Source: Ceratodon purpureus (Eukaryota > Streptophyta > Bryopsida > Pseudoditrichales > Ditrichaceae). From it: a stretch of DNA of 64,000 nt. The stretch is taken from contig CM026426.1 of NCBI GenBank assembly GCA_014871385.1, forward strand, positions 54,239,477 to 54,303,476. The letters are read 5' to 3'. How positions within the stretch are numbered: the first letter of the stretch is position 1; the number at the start of each line of letters is the position of its first letter. Shown piece after piece: positions 44,204 through 53,260 of this stretch. The notes beneath the pieces were generated by a model that was given only the letters and a program-made list of their open reading frames with translations, was not told the DNA's origin and searched no databases. The position numbers and the translations under genes are program-made.

Positions 44204-45050
44204 AGTACTGCCGTTGACGGCAGTACAATTTCTGTCCAGATTGTTGACACGGATTGTCGATACAGAGGGTATTGTTTTGAAGGGCACTTTCCAAACATCA
44301 AATTTGTTTTTGTCCTTCATGCTCTACCATAGTATTGCCGTTAACGGCAATATGCAGGTGATTAGTTTCTCCTTTTCTACTGTTCAGCTTGTGGTCTTCG
44401 ATGTTGGTCTTGTTGTCTAGTTGTTTTTTTTAAAAGTGGCTCAAATGGTACTGCAGCACCCGTGCCGTCGCCTGCAATTTCTTTCTTGCTGCTTTGCCAT
44501 CGTACTGCCGTTAACCCTTAAACGTCTTTCATGACCCGAGGGGCTCTGTTTCCAGAGAATCTTCTCTGTAGCTCATACTGAACTCAACTTTTCACTTATT
44601 TTTTTATATCATTCTAATCACCTTCTCATTGTGCATTGTCAAAGTGAAATTTTACAATTCAATTCACAATTTGTATGAGTGATTTGTGCTTTGAAAGGAT
44701 TATGGTAGGTAGGTAGGGGTTGCACATAGGTTGCAAGCTCATCATTGATTGGTTCATTCATGATGCCCAAGTTCAAAAAATGCACTATTCATGATGCCCA
44801 AGCACAAAAGATGCCGTGATCCAATTTTGGGCTGCCCGGCCAGACATCAAAATGACATTTAAGGGTTAACGGCAATACAATTTCTCCGTTTTGATTTTTA
44901 AAGCATTGTCCGTGATTAGTACCGAGGCTGAATTTCTTACCCAAATAAGGCCGCTTGTCTACAGTACTGCCGTTAATGGCGGTAGCATTCGAAGGTACTC
45001 TTGACCTAGAATTGCTTTATTCAAATGGTACTGTCGTTAACGGCAGTATC
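44204..45050. repeat. Array of short palindromes, core CTGCCGTTAACGGCAG
   Basis: Near-perfect 22-23 bp palindromes occur at 44204-44226, 44331-44353, 44963-44985 and 45028-45050, plus one split copy (left half 44512-44524, right half 44866-44878). Differences between copies are often compensated or single-base. They lie in the probable intron between exons 45177 and 44071 of the GGQH gene. They could form hairpins of about 10 bp or be sites for a dimeric protein. Confidence 0.85.
44525..44865. mobile_element. 341-bp piggyBac-like MITE (TTAA duplication)
   Basis: Termini CCCTTAAACGTC and, inverted, CCCTTAAATGTC are flanked by TTAA at 44521-44524 and 44866-44869. It sits exactly in the TTAA centre of a CTGCCGTTAACGGCAG palindrome, whose two halves remain on either side. 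There is no coding region. The left terminus matches those at 197 and 595 in this window. Confidence 0.88.
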
Positions 45051-45176
45051 CACGCTTAAGTTTTATTTTGTTCCCAAGTCTTGGCATAAGGCTTGGGATA
45101 AGCCTTGGCACTATTTTGTTTTCTTACAATATGCAGTGTAATTATACTACCAAATAACAAAAAATCATAGTCATAC

Positions 45177-45755
45177 CAATCTCATCTATGCTTAGGTGAG
45201 ACCCAAATACCATCACGTCGAATGAATTCTCTCCCGGTTCCAGCCACAAAGATTGGTTACTATTGTCAGTTAACAATGTTCTCAACTGATGTAACTCATA
45301 GCAACTAAGTTCCCCAACTGACGTTGTTTCTAACTTGTCATTTCTAATCGGAATTGCTAATGACCAAGATGTCTTGAAGATGTTCCAGTTTGTATTGAAG
45401 CGAAATGCTTCATACCCGTCCTTAGGAGTCCAGTGTCGTCCCGTGTATGAATTGTAATCTCATATTGCAAGTCTAATGCAAGCATACTCAGGACTATTGT
45501 CAATCTCCCGTTTTCAAAGCTTCAAAAGAGCACGAGCATTCTTGACGTCTTGAAATGTGATTACCGCTGGAGGAAACCAACATTGTGCTGTATCAGAGCC
45601 CACTGATTCCCAGAGGTCACGTCCATCTCCCAACCTTTGGAGCAAATCCTGAAGAATTGTTTCACAAGCTATGACTTCAAAAGAATTGCTCATTCTCTCA
45701 AAATTATGCCTACCATAAACACGATTCAGTTCAACGAATTGACGATCTGAAATAA
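45177..45755 (-). pseudogene. Exon of the GGQH gene
   Basis: A minus-strand frame of about 190 codons with two stops (both TGA). Blocks: DRQFVELNRVYGRHNFERM, FEVIACETILQDLLQRLGDG, DTAQCWFPPAVITFQDVKNA, RHWTPKDGYEAFRFNTNWNI and ENSFDVMVFGSHLSIDEI. Composition is strongly coding-like. A plausible donor GTATGA follows at 45176. It is not covered by an ATG frame because of the stops. No family recognised. Confidence 0.55.
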
Positions 45756-46286
45756 ATTGAACTCAAACTTCATAGGTTTATACGGGATAATAATTGGCTT
45801 AAAAAGCTACAATAGATCTTATCCAAAGACGAAGATATTATCAATGAGGTCAAGCATATTTCGGAGGTATAAAATTTTGGACTGATTATTAGCATTATTG
45901 CACATCTATTTTTAAAGATTCCAAGAAGTTTTCAAAGGTATAATATCTGCTCTGCAAAATTCCTTTAACTATGATTAATTCCTACCAGTAGTAGAAGCGA
46001 TGAAGACATGGACCTCGCTTCAAAATTTAGTTTTAATATTATCTGTTTTATGTTGTGAATATGACGTCATGACGACGTCAGCTCTAATTTTAAATCTCGC
46101 TGTAAATGTAGTTTATAAGTGAGTATGAAATAAAGTGGTTTTAGATAATAAATCCACGAAATTAAATACATTTCCAAACCATAATACTAAATATAGTACC
46201 CTAAATTTAGTACTTCCCCACGATTATAGGGTGCATTATTTTCCCAAAAACTTGGTCAAAGGTCAAATCTCTGCTCTCCCATCTTG

Positions 46287-46327
46287 GCTCTCCGCTCTCC
46301 GCTCTCCGCTCGCCGCTCGCCGCTCGC
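46287..46327. repeat. 7-bp repeat (GCTCTCC/GCTCGCC)
   Basis: Three GCTCTCC units followed by GCTCGCC units, about 6 in all. A short microsatellite between two coding blocks of the GGQH gene (probable intron). Confidence 0.85.
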
Positions 46328-46422
46328 ATGTTAACTTTCCCCTGTCGTACCTCTCTTCCTCGGTACACACAATTTCTATTACAGTCAAATGGTTTTTTTG
46401 CAGAAGCACTAGATGACAGTCT

Positions 46423-47377
46423 TCACTCGGTCTGAAGTTGGTGATTCAACTCCGCATTGAGTAGCCACGGCGAGGGGTGACAAGCTTTAACACCTCGCAA
46501 CTCATCTTCCTTGTAGAGCTCCTCCTCAACCTCACGCAGAATCCTCTCAGCCACCATCTTGATTTGCCGTTTCCAAATGAACAATTCCTTCCCCTTTGTG
46601 TCAAAGCCGAAGACTACAAACATCTCAGTCTTGCCCTTATCGAAGGCGAAAGGTCCCACGTTGTCAAGAACTTTGCATAACTCCTCAAGATCCAAGGCAA
46701 TTTGGGCATCAAATTGCACTCCCGACTGCGCCGGATCGGCCAAATCAAGCTTCGAGTACTTATAGAGTGCTTCCTAAAATATCTTTGGTGTTGGTCCGGT
46801 TGTTGGTGTCATGCCACTATATCGCTAGCCATTTCTTGCCCACCTCACATCAGACACCTCAGCCCCTATGTTTCAGATCAGTGTGTCATTAAATCCCTTT
46901 TCGTCTTGAAGGGATTCCCATTTATCCATACTCCACTCCATACAGGTTTGAGTCCCCCCGTTTCCGAAGCGGGTAGCCCCTCTAAAGAAGCATGAGCTCA
47001 TTCCGAATGATATAATCATATTTATTGTGCTTGCACCATACGTGCAATGATATTCCATCCCGTTGGACTAGCTCCTTTCTAGTAACCTTGATGTATACTT
47101 TCAATTCCATAATCTCCTTTGCCAGCCTCTAGCTTTTGTGGTCATGGAGATTGATGACCCATTACAAGTCGTTCAACATTATGTCCCAGCGAGCTGGCTT
47201 TTTGGAAAATCCTAATTTCAAACCATCCTCTCCAATTATTTCCCCGTCCTCCCATGCATTGAAGACCAATTGCCACTTGTTGTATGTTTGGTCAGATACA
47301 AAGACTAAGGGCAATTTCCACATTTTTGCCTAAGGGGCTTTTCCAAGGATCGGACTAAGGAACTCCTTGCTAAACTC
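46423..47377 (-). pseudogene. Exons of the GGQH gene (middle part)
   Basis: After the acceptor CTCTGCAG (47378-47383) the minus strand reads EFSKEFLSPILGKA, LPLVFVSDQTYNKWQLVFNA, GLKLGFSKKPARWDIMLNDL, AKEIMELKVYIKVTRKELV and HVWCKHNKYDYIIRNELMLL, each separated by a stop (TAG or TAA). Later, in another frame, 46743-46423 reads LDLEELCKVLDNVGPFAFDK, EMFVVFGFDTKGKELFIWKR and MVAERILREVEEELYKEDEL. A further intron or a frameshift lies between the two at about 46,760-47,000. Confidence 0.5.
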
Positions 47378-47511
47378 CTGCAGAGTAGAAGCAAATGAAC
47401 ACGTTTAGTCAAATTTTCTGGTACAAAAGGAGAGGCCGTATCAGCATTGGCGGCCCGCCAACGAGTTTGAACTACAAGTGAACAACAGTATAGAAAGAAA
47501 TAGTAACTTAC
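47378..47511 (-). other. Probable spliceosomal intron, 134 bp, in the GGQH gene
   Basis: On the minus strand the exon ends AAAAGATGGAAG, then GTAAGTTACTATTTC, and the intron ends TTCTACTCTGCAG. Coding-like frames lie on both sides and the inside does not look coding. It contains a copy of the ATTGGC-N5-GCCAAC hairpin (47444-47462). Confidence 0.7.
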
Positions 47512-48924
47512 CTTCCATCTTTTTGGGTAAGCTCTCTTGTCAATCCTCCCCTTCTCATCCCACTTCGCGCACATCTTCTCCAGCAGGGACCGATAGTTCG
47601 CTTCGGCAACCTTATCCTTGACCTCAATGTTCAATGCATCAGACACCTTAATGAGGGTATCATTGTCTTTAGCCCATACATGGATTACATCGTGAGTGAT
47701 GTAATATTTCCGCATCCGCGAATGAGGTGATTCCTTCTCTCCTAGTTCTCGACAAGCCTTGTATGTGTGCTGGCCCCCAATAATGTATCAGTGGACGTAA
47801 TCCGCTTCATACCAAGGTACCGTTGATTGACTGCCGTCATCATTAACGTCAAAATAGCACATATTTAGCCGACATTGGATTTAGAATTGCTTCAAGGCCA
47901 GCCATCGTGATCTCACCCATCACAATATTCTCCTTGACAGGTTTTGTACTCAACGGAAGGCAGTATAGGTCTGGCTTCTTTCTAATTGCTCCAAGTCCTC
48001 TGTAGAATAGACTTATCTATGCCTGCCTGCTCTTAAATAGCCCCCTGTACTTCAAACCTATCGAGAGCTATGTGTATCCTATCATGTGGAATCTGCAACG
48101 GAAGAGCATGTTGCCCATAGGGAGAGTAATGCCCAAGTCCCTCCTCCAATGTCTTGTACATAGCAAGCACGTTGGTGTCCTTCATCTTGGAAGTAAGATT
48201 GTTTGAGAGAAGTAGAGCGTCCGCTAAGCTCTGCTTCTTCTCTTCCTTTTTTCCACCTCTCTTCAATTTTCCCCCTGCGCCCTCAGCAGTCACAGCTTTC
48301 CCCTTCTTCTTTCTCGTTGACTCCCCTATCTCCTGTGTCTCTCTGGTCTCCGGGGTGACGGTATCAGTCCCCGCCTCAACAACAATCTTGCGGGGAGCCT
48401 TTTTCTTTGGTGCACACATCTAAGAAGCCAGCATCTGCGTTTTTACTTCATCCCTTGCCATAATGAGAAGATCCTTCTTCACGAGGAATTCTCTAACGTT
48501 TTCAGGGTGCCCGTTGGGGAATTTCATGAGGTCGTGTGCCTTCTTGATGCTCATGGCGTGCGTGTATGTCTTAACCGGCAAGATGACCCCTACACAGTCG
48601 GTTGGATTGCAATCCTTCACAGGGATCATTCCAATCAACAAGCAAACGCTCTTTGGTGGACTCCCTAGCCATTCCTTGGCTGCTAAAACTATAAATTGTG
48701 GTCCGCCCTTCTAATCCCTCTTACCCTGTTTACACACGTATCCCAGTGACGCAAAGGTCTCAGAGTCTTTGTAACGCCACGTGATGCCCCACTCCGTTAT
48801 TCAAGAATCACGGAGGAATGAGGTCCTCGGTTCGATGCCTCGTACAATTAAGTCGGAGTTGAGAACTACCTCTCCACAAAGCCACCTTAGCCCGCGAGGT
48901 TTCTTGTTTACATCGACGACCTCC
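47512..48924 (-). pseudogene. Exon(s) of the GGQH gene (N-terminal half)
   Basis: Begins after a TTTTTTCTGCAG acceptor at 48925-48930. Blocks: VDVNKKPRGLRWLCGEVVLN, GITWRYKDSETFASLGYVCK, GPQFIVLAAKEWLGSPPKSV, TDCVGVILPVKTYTHAMSIK, then after a TAG a Lys-rich stretch (KKKAPRKIV, RKKKGKAVTAEGAGGKLKRG) that may be a nuclear localisation signal, NVLAMYKTLEEGLGHYSPYG, KENIVMGEITMAGLEAILNP, YFDVNDDGSQSTVPWYEADY, YIIGGQHTYKACRELG and SLLEKMCAKWDEKGRIDKRA. Stops at about 48807 (TGA), 48709 (TAG) and 48420 (TAG), with frame changes at about 48,020 and 47,880. One long exon, now a pseudogene. Confidence 0.6.
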
Positions 48925-48960
48925 CTGCAGAAAAAAGTACCAACATATGAGAATTATACC

Positions 48961-49427
48961 TCGGCGGATAGCCGTTCAGCTGGTCATAGTCCCTTCCCAT
49001 CGGCAGAAAGCTGACGGGGAATGTGGTCCCTCACCATTATTAAGAATCAAAAGTCAAATCAAAGGAAATAACGCTCATCAAGCCATTGCTCCATTGGAGC
49101 TACGCTACATTCTGAAGGCTTTGGATAACTTGAGTGACCACAATACTTATGAGCTCTACATCATCTGCAAATACAAATGGCTCATCAGTGCCTCATGTTG
49201 TGGAGGTCAAAAGTATTGTGGTCACTCACGTTTTCCTGGTCATTAATTGAATTCATTCCTCTCCTTTGGTGGACAACCAACCAGCTGTTCACAGTCCCTC
49301 TCCATCGGCGGACAGCCGACAACGTCACACACCTTCTCCATTGGCGGACAGCAAACGGGGCGACACTCCCTATCTAAGAAATGAACAAACATTGTTAGCA
49401 ATGAGAAGCGTCGGCGGACAGCTGACG
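48961..49427 (+). repeat. Hairpin cluster 1, GTCGGC-GGACA-GCCGAC type
   Basis: Copies at 48961-48977 (TCGGCGGATAGCCGTT), 48999-49014 (diverged, ATCGGCAGAAAGCTGAC), 49265-49281, 49303-49320 (TCGGCGGACAGCCGAC), 49339-49356 and 49409-49427. The loop on the plus strand is GGACA or GGATA. Copies vary in one arm without always compensating, so they are imperfect. A related copy lies in the intron at 47444-47462 with loop GGCCC. Confidence 0.85.
49132..49227. repeat. 17-bp perfect inverted repeat, 62-bp loop
   Basis: GAGTGACCACAATACTT at 49132-49148 and its exact reverse complement at 49211-49227. It could be a small MITE, a hairpin in an RNA leader, or paired binding sites in the divergent promoter region. 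Confidence 0.85.
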
Positions 49428-49984
49428 AGACCACATACCTTCTTTCAAACTCGGCCATCTCCTTGGCAGATGGCGTTTCTCCGTCAGCGGTTCAAAAATC
49501 CTTAGCTAAGCACTGCAGAACAAGGAGTGTACAAGAACAGCAGCCCACGCGTGCAAATCCAGCAGCCGACGCGGGCAAAATCAACAGCCAACGTAGGCTC
49601 TGTAGAGAGCTGAGAAGAGGACAAGAGAGAGCTCTAAGAGAAAAAGCTGGAAATGAGGAGGAAATGTCAAAAGCGGCGGGTGTATACTCTGCAAACCTCC
49701 ACCTGCCGAGACTCAATCGTCACGCCCAATGGGACATGACGTATGGCCATATACATACCATCCATGCATGTAACATTACGCCACATAGGATTACGATGGG
49801 ACGTGTTGTGACTGATTTTGAAACTGTCACCAAGTCATGATGGACCTCAACGTCATGGGCGACTGATGTGACAGCTTCTCCAATTGCCACGTCAAAATTT
49901 GTTATAATGATTTAACATTGTTTTGTGACGGTAGGGGTATCTCGCCGCCTTGATGGGATCTTGATCTGATCCAGGTGGGCAAAA

Positions 49985-50773
49985 GTGAATTCGATTTGGT
50001 GGAAGGTTAGAAAGGGCGTTGATGTGGCCCTTACTCATTTTGGGCTCTATTATGCAGGCAGAGCACAGATCCAACGTGTAGTATTTCAAGATCCTATACT
50101 GCTTATAGTAAAAGTGATTGAGGTTTCAGACAGTATGGAAATGAATGTACCATTTCCGAAGGATGGTTTCAAGTCCTTGAGCGACTGTTTAGGACGCATG
50201 ATATTCTTGATGGCGGAGGATACTAGGCCTTACGGAGAAGAGGATGAAGATGTTGTCAATGCCAACGGCTGCCCGCCGACGGAATTTGTAGAAGATGTCA
50301 AGCCCATTCAGGAGTTCCTCAAGCTCTTAGAGCAGATGGAAGTTGCGCATATACAGGAATCCGGGAATTCAAGGCATTGTGTTGCCACGGGAGTCATTTT
50401 GGAGTGCGCTTCGAAAGGAACTTGAGAGGGATTCATGATTCACCACAGCTTTGTTTTAATAGTGAGAGTGTTGTCAGTCAATCCTAAATTCTCCAATACA
50501 GCTGCTTTCTGCGAGTTATCGGATGTGTTAACAATTGGACGTGATGTGGGGCGATTGATACTCTGGAGTGGATACAAGATTTGTCTTCTTTTAAATGGCG
50601 CGTATGCATGCACATGTCTCGTCGGCTGCCCGCCAACAGATCTTCACCTTGGGAAGGACATTGATGAAATTGATGAAAGCAATTCCGCTCTGGCCGAGCA
50701 GGATCTGAGGACTAGGTCTCCAAGAAATTACTCAGTGGTGATGATGAGTCTGAACCGGGGAAATACGACATAG
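49985..50773 (+). pseudogene. N-terminal coding block of gene B
   Basis: One frame of about 262 codons with a single TGA (50423). A possible acceptor precedes it (TGATCTGATCCAG ending about 49973). Blocks: FGLYYAGRAQIQRVVFQDPI, KDGFKSLSDCLGRMIFLMAE, EDEDVVNANGCPPTEFVEDV, LSDVLTIGRDVGRLILWSGY and CLVGCPPTDLHLGKDI. The two GCPPT segments are encoded by the hairpin repeat, so the repeat is part of the coding sequence here. No family recognised for this part. Confidence 0.45.
50265..50637 (-). repeat. Hairpin cluster 2 (reverse orientation, loop TGCCC)
   Basis: Copies at 50265-50280 (ACGGCTGCCCGCCGAC) and 50621-50637 (GTCGGCTGCCCGCCAAC). The loop reads TGCCC on the plus strand, i.e. the reverse complement type of cluster 1. 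Both are inside gene B coding and translate as NGCPPT / VGCPPT. Confidence 0.85.
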
Positions 50774-51300
50774 ACACTGATGATCATAGTGGGGAACTGG
50801 AATTAGCGACCTCGAGTACCCCTTCGATTCTCGACATTGCTTATCCTAGGCGTCACTTTTGGAGAAATCAGAATTGCGAACTTCTTAATGATGACCTATC
50901 ACTACATGGTAGGGCAATGATTCAAGTTTGTTTACAGGACGAGGCATGTGATGATGAAGTCCTAGAGGATACTGAAGTTGTGGTTCTCTTAGTCTCTGAA
51001 GACGATCTTCTGTAGATGACTACTTTAAGATGGCATTTGACTCACACACAACAAGAAGGGGGTGACCTTCTCTCTGATATAATCACGTACTGCTCCAAGA
51101 ATTTATCAAACGCCGATGCAAACGATGGTCTAGATGGTGTAATGAAGAATGCCTATCGCTCAGTGAGGAGGAAAGTTAGCCAAATAGACAACGTCTCTTC
51201 TAGTAAGCTTCGTTGAATAGTTGTACCGGCCAAATGCCGCCTACTTAGCTCAAAGCGGTGTTGCAAGGACCGATGTTGTCAGACCTTTAGATGGGAAGAT
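50718..51300 (+). pseudogene. Acidic and Cys-containing block of gene B
   Basis: Frame 1 reads VSKKLLSGDDESEPGKYDID, SELELA-like acidic text, ILDIAYPRRHFWRNQNCELL and DEACDDEVLEDTEVVVLLVS up to a TAG at 51013, then DIITYCSKNLSNADANDGLD up to a TGA, then VVPAKCRLLSSKRCCKDRCC. The Cys-rich end could be a small zinc-binding site, as is usual before the IHGVSK module. The frame differs from the preceding block. Confidence 0.4.
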
Positions 51301-51356
51301 ACTGTGCATATTTGTCATAGAGTATTTACGCAACAACCTTCGAGGCCAGGCGAGAG

Positions 51357-51722
51357 ATGTCCTTTGCTGTGCAAGGGCAGTTGCATACTGGACCTAGTAA
51401 GCGGAAGCTCTATGTTACTCTTCCAAACGTCGACGTATGCAAAGTGGCATGGTATATTATTCACGGTGTCTCAAAAGCCGCGTATCACAACTACAAAGCT
51501 TTGGCGAGAAGTGGCCGCGTCAATGGAAGTTACGGATATTATGGAGTACGTCGTCCCCACATTCACATAATTCAGGCACGTGCAACGTTGACCACAATTG
51601 TTAATGAGAACACGGACTAAATTCCTAACGACTTTCAGATGAATAGCAAGAAGAGAGTAGGCGCACTAAAAGTACTCCCGTCTGCGATAAACTGGAATCA
51701 CATGCGCAAAATGGCCAATGTT
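51357..51722 (+). pseudogene. IHGVSK exon of gene B
   Basis: One frame with one TAA (51618): VQGQLHTGPSKRKLYVTLPN, VDVCKVAWYIIHGVSKAAYH, ARSGRVNGSYGYYGVRRPHI, then KKRVGALKVLPSAINWNHMR up to the donor GTT|GTAAGT. The pattern C-x-x-A-W/F...I.G[VI]SK is common to DUF7869-type transposon proteins, where it looks like a helix-turn-helix segment (inference). Confidence 0.6.
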
Positions 51723-51847
51723 GTAAGTTCCTCCTCTTCATCTTTTGTACTGGATAATTTTCTGGATATTAGTTATTTCCGTCATCAGCCGCTAGCTGAC
51801 TAGATTACAAACGAGCCAACTGATCATCCTCACTCTGTGTTGTCTAG
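51723..51847 (+). other. Probable spliceosomal intron, 125 bp, in gene B
   Basis: Starts GTAAGTTCCTCC and ends GTGTTGTCTAG. Coding-like sequence ends at MANV on the left and resumes (VNEQCNAKPI, then a frame change) on the right. The inside is T-rich with stops in all frames. Confidence 0.75.
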
Positions 51848-52966
51848 GTAAATGAGCAGTGCAATGCGAAGCCAATTTCACAGTCCTCTTAGTCGCATAA
51901 GGAAGGAGTACTTCCGCAATGTTGAGGTCAAGGCGGTAGGAAGTAATTTCTCCAAGTGCACTGAGTATGACTTCCTCGTTGAACTCATCGCAAAGTATCC
52001 TAGAGGGTCAGACGAGTGGCAGAGCTTGAAAGAGGATAGAAATAGGCACCTAAACTATCAACAAGTTTGTCGCAACATTTATTACGGATGGTCAAAGCAA
52101 TCTATACAGAGTCCGACTGAGTTTCTTTGCATCATACCTAACAAGATGGACACATCAAAAATAGCAATCCCCCGGGTGCAACGTATTACGGAGGCTACGG
52201 CAGGGATTAGTCAAATACCTATATCATGTACTCGAATGCTGACTTACGGTTACGGAGACGGTGCCTACGCATACTGTGCAATTGCTCTATGGCGAGGAGA
52301 CCCAAATTTCACAATTTCCTCGTTGTGAAGGGTATTCTGTGCCTTGTAGAGACTACCTGTTAGAGAGACGAAAGCACTCTTCAAGGCTACGCCACAAAAT
52401 GAATTCTTTGAAGCGCTAATGCATAGAACGTCATGTTGCATTCCCTCAATTCCAGCTTGTAGAGATGAGCCACTCCCTCCACCTCTGCCCGATAGGCCTA
52501 CCGTTCCTTTGCCAAAGAAGTTGTAACTCTAGCTTGATAATTCAGCTAAGGACAACAAGAGCCGTTTTCTTCTAGCATTCTGCTCGTTATTGATGGCGTG
52601 GCAAATATTCAAGGAAGTTACAATTAATTTCTTGATTGTGGGACACGCGCATGAGGACATTGATGATTACTACAGCCACCTTTTGAAGCTCACTAAGCGG
52701 AAGAATACTCCCTTGCTGACCTTATGAAGGCATTCATGGGTTCACAAAAGACAGTTGTCTTTATTCCGGAGGTTGTTCAGGAAGTGGTAGACTTCAAAAG
52801 TAACATTGCTGATTTTCATCACGACGGAGGTAATGCGATAGAAGGTCACTGTGAAATGCATCTTTTTAAAATCTATGTAGTAGAGGATGGGGAGGACGCA
52901 GGGTGGCCCGTGATGAGGAACAAGAAGCGTGCAACTGATCCGTCCTGGCTCCCACCTTATATATAG
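51848..52966 (+). pseudogene. Core LDN / HEDID exon of gene B
   Basis: Frame 51852-52328 reads SRIRKEYFRNVEVKAVGSNF, TEYDFLVELIAKYPRGSDEW, YYGWSKQSIQSPTEFLCIIP and RMLTYGYGDGAYAYCAIALW. After a frame change come RETKALFKATPQNEFFEALM, the LDNSAKDNK and VGHAHEDID motifs, then after a frameshift at about 52718 DLMKAFMGSQKTVVFIPEVV and HLFKIYVVEDGEDAGWPVMR, ending at a TAG (52964). Order and spacing fit one catalytic-like core domain. T to A in VGH-A-H replaces the usual Thr. Confidence 0.65.
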
Positions 52967-53260
52967 TATGGTAGTATAGAGCAGCGCTTACCCTCCTCTT
53001 GGACTGTCCATAAACCCCAGCGGTTGACGTCTTGACTCTGGGAAACCAAGTCATCATTGACGTCCCAACGACTTCCTTCTTACTAAGACACTCATGGCTC
53101 CTCACTAAATCTCTATCTCTCTCTTTACAACTAAACCAGTGTAGCTCTAACTACCTTTCTCCACTACACCCATCAAGCACCTAGATTATTACTAGTTCTC
53201 CTTTACTCTACCCTCCATCCGAAGGATCCAGCTAACACTTATAAGCACTTATGGGTCAGT
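52967..53260 (+). other. Non-coding stretch or insert inside gene B
   Basis: About 290 bp of C/T-rich sequence with several stops in the gene B frame; coding-like text resumes at about 53260 (SVKVDEGKKKVDKKVAQ) in the same frame. It may be an intron or a small insertion. No clear splice pair, TIR or target duplication was seen. Confidence 0.45.

Larger units (their letters stand above)
43209..48924 (-). pseudogene. Decayed multi-exon gene with GGQH signature (candidate transposon gene A)
   Basis: Minus-strand coding blocks 48924-47512, 47377-46423, 45755-45177 and 44071-43209 follow each other with splice-like borders. The best is intron 47511-47378: AAG|GTAAGTTAC donor and CTCTGCAG|GAG acceptor. 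About 900 codons are visible. The signature YIIGGQHTYKACRELG (GGQH at 47767-47778) resembles the G-G/D-G-Q-H motif of ParB-like and DGQH-type folds; this is a motif-level suggestion only. Frames are broken by TAG/TGA/TAA stops and at least one frameshift (about 47,870-47,900). It starts head to head with the gene at 49970. No host function is suggested; I infer mobile-element origin from context and decay. Confidence 0.55.
48931..49969. promoter_or_regulatory. Intergenic region between two head-to-head genes, rich in hairpins
   Basis: About 1 kb separates the first visible exon of the minus-strand gene from that of the plus-strand gene, so upstream exons and both promoters should lie here. 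It holds five or six GTCGGC-N5-GCCGAC hairpins (48961-49427) and a 17-bp perfect inverted repeat (49132-49148/49211-49227). Short open frames on both strands are unconvincing. No TATA box was assigned. Confidence 0.5.

Noticed and set aside
48800-48850. tRNA-like B box (GGTTCGATGCC)
   Set aside because: It lies inside the minus-strand coding of gene A and no A box or cloverleaf could be drawn around it.
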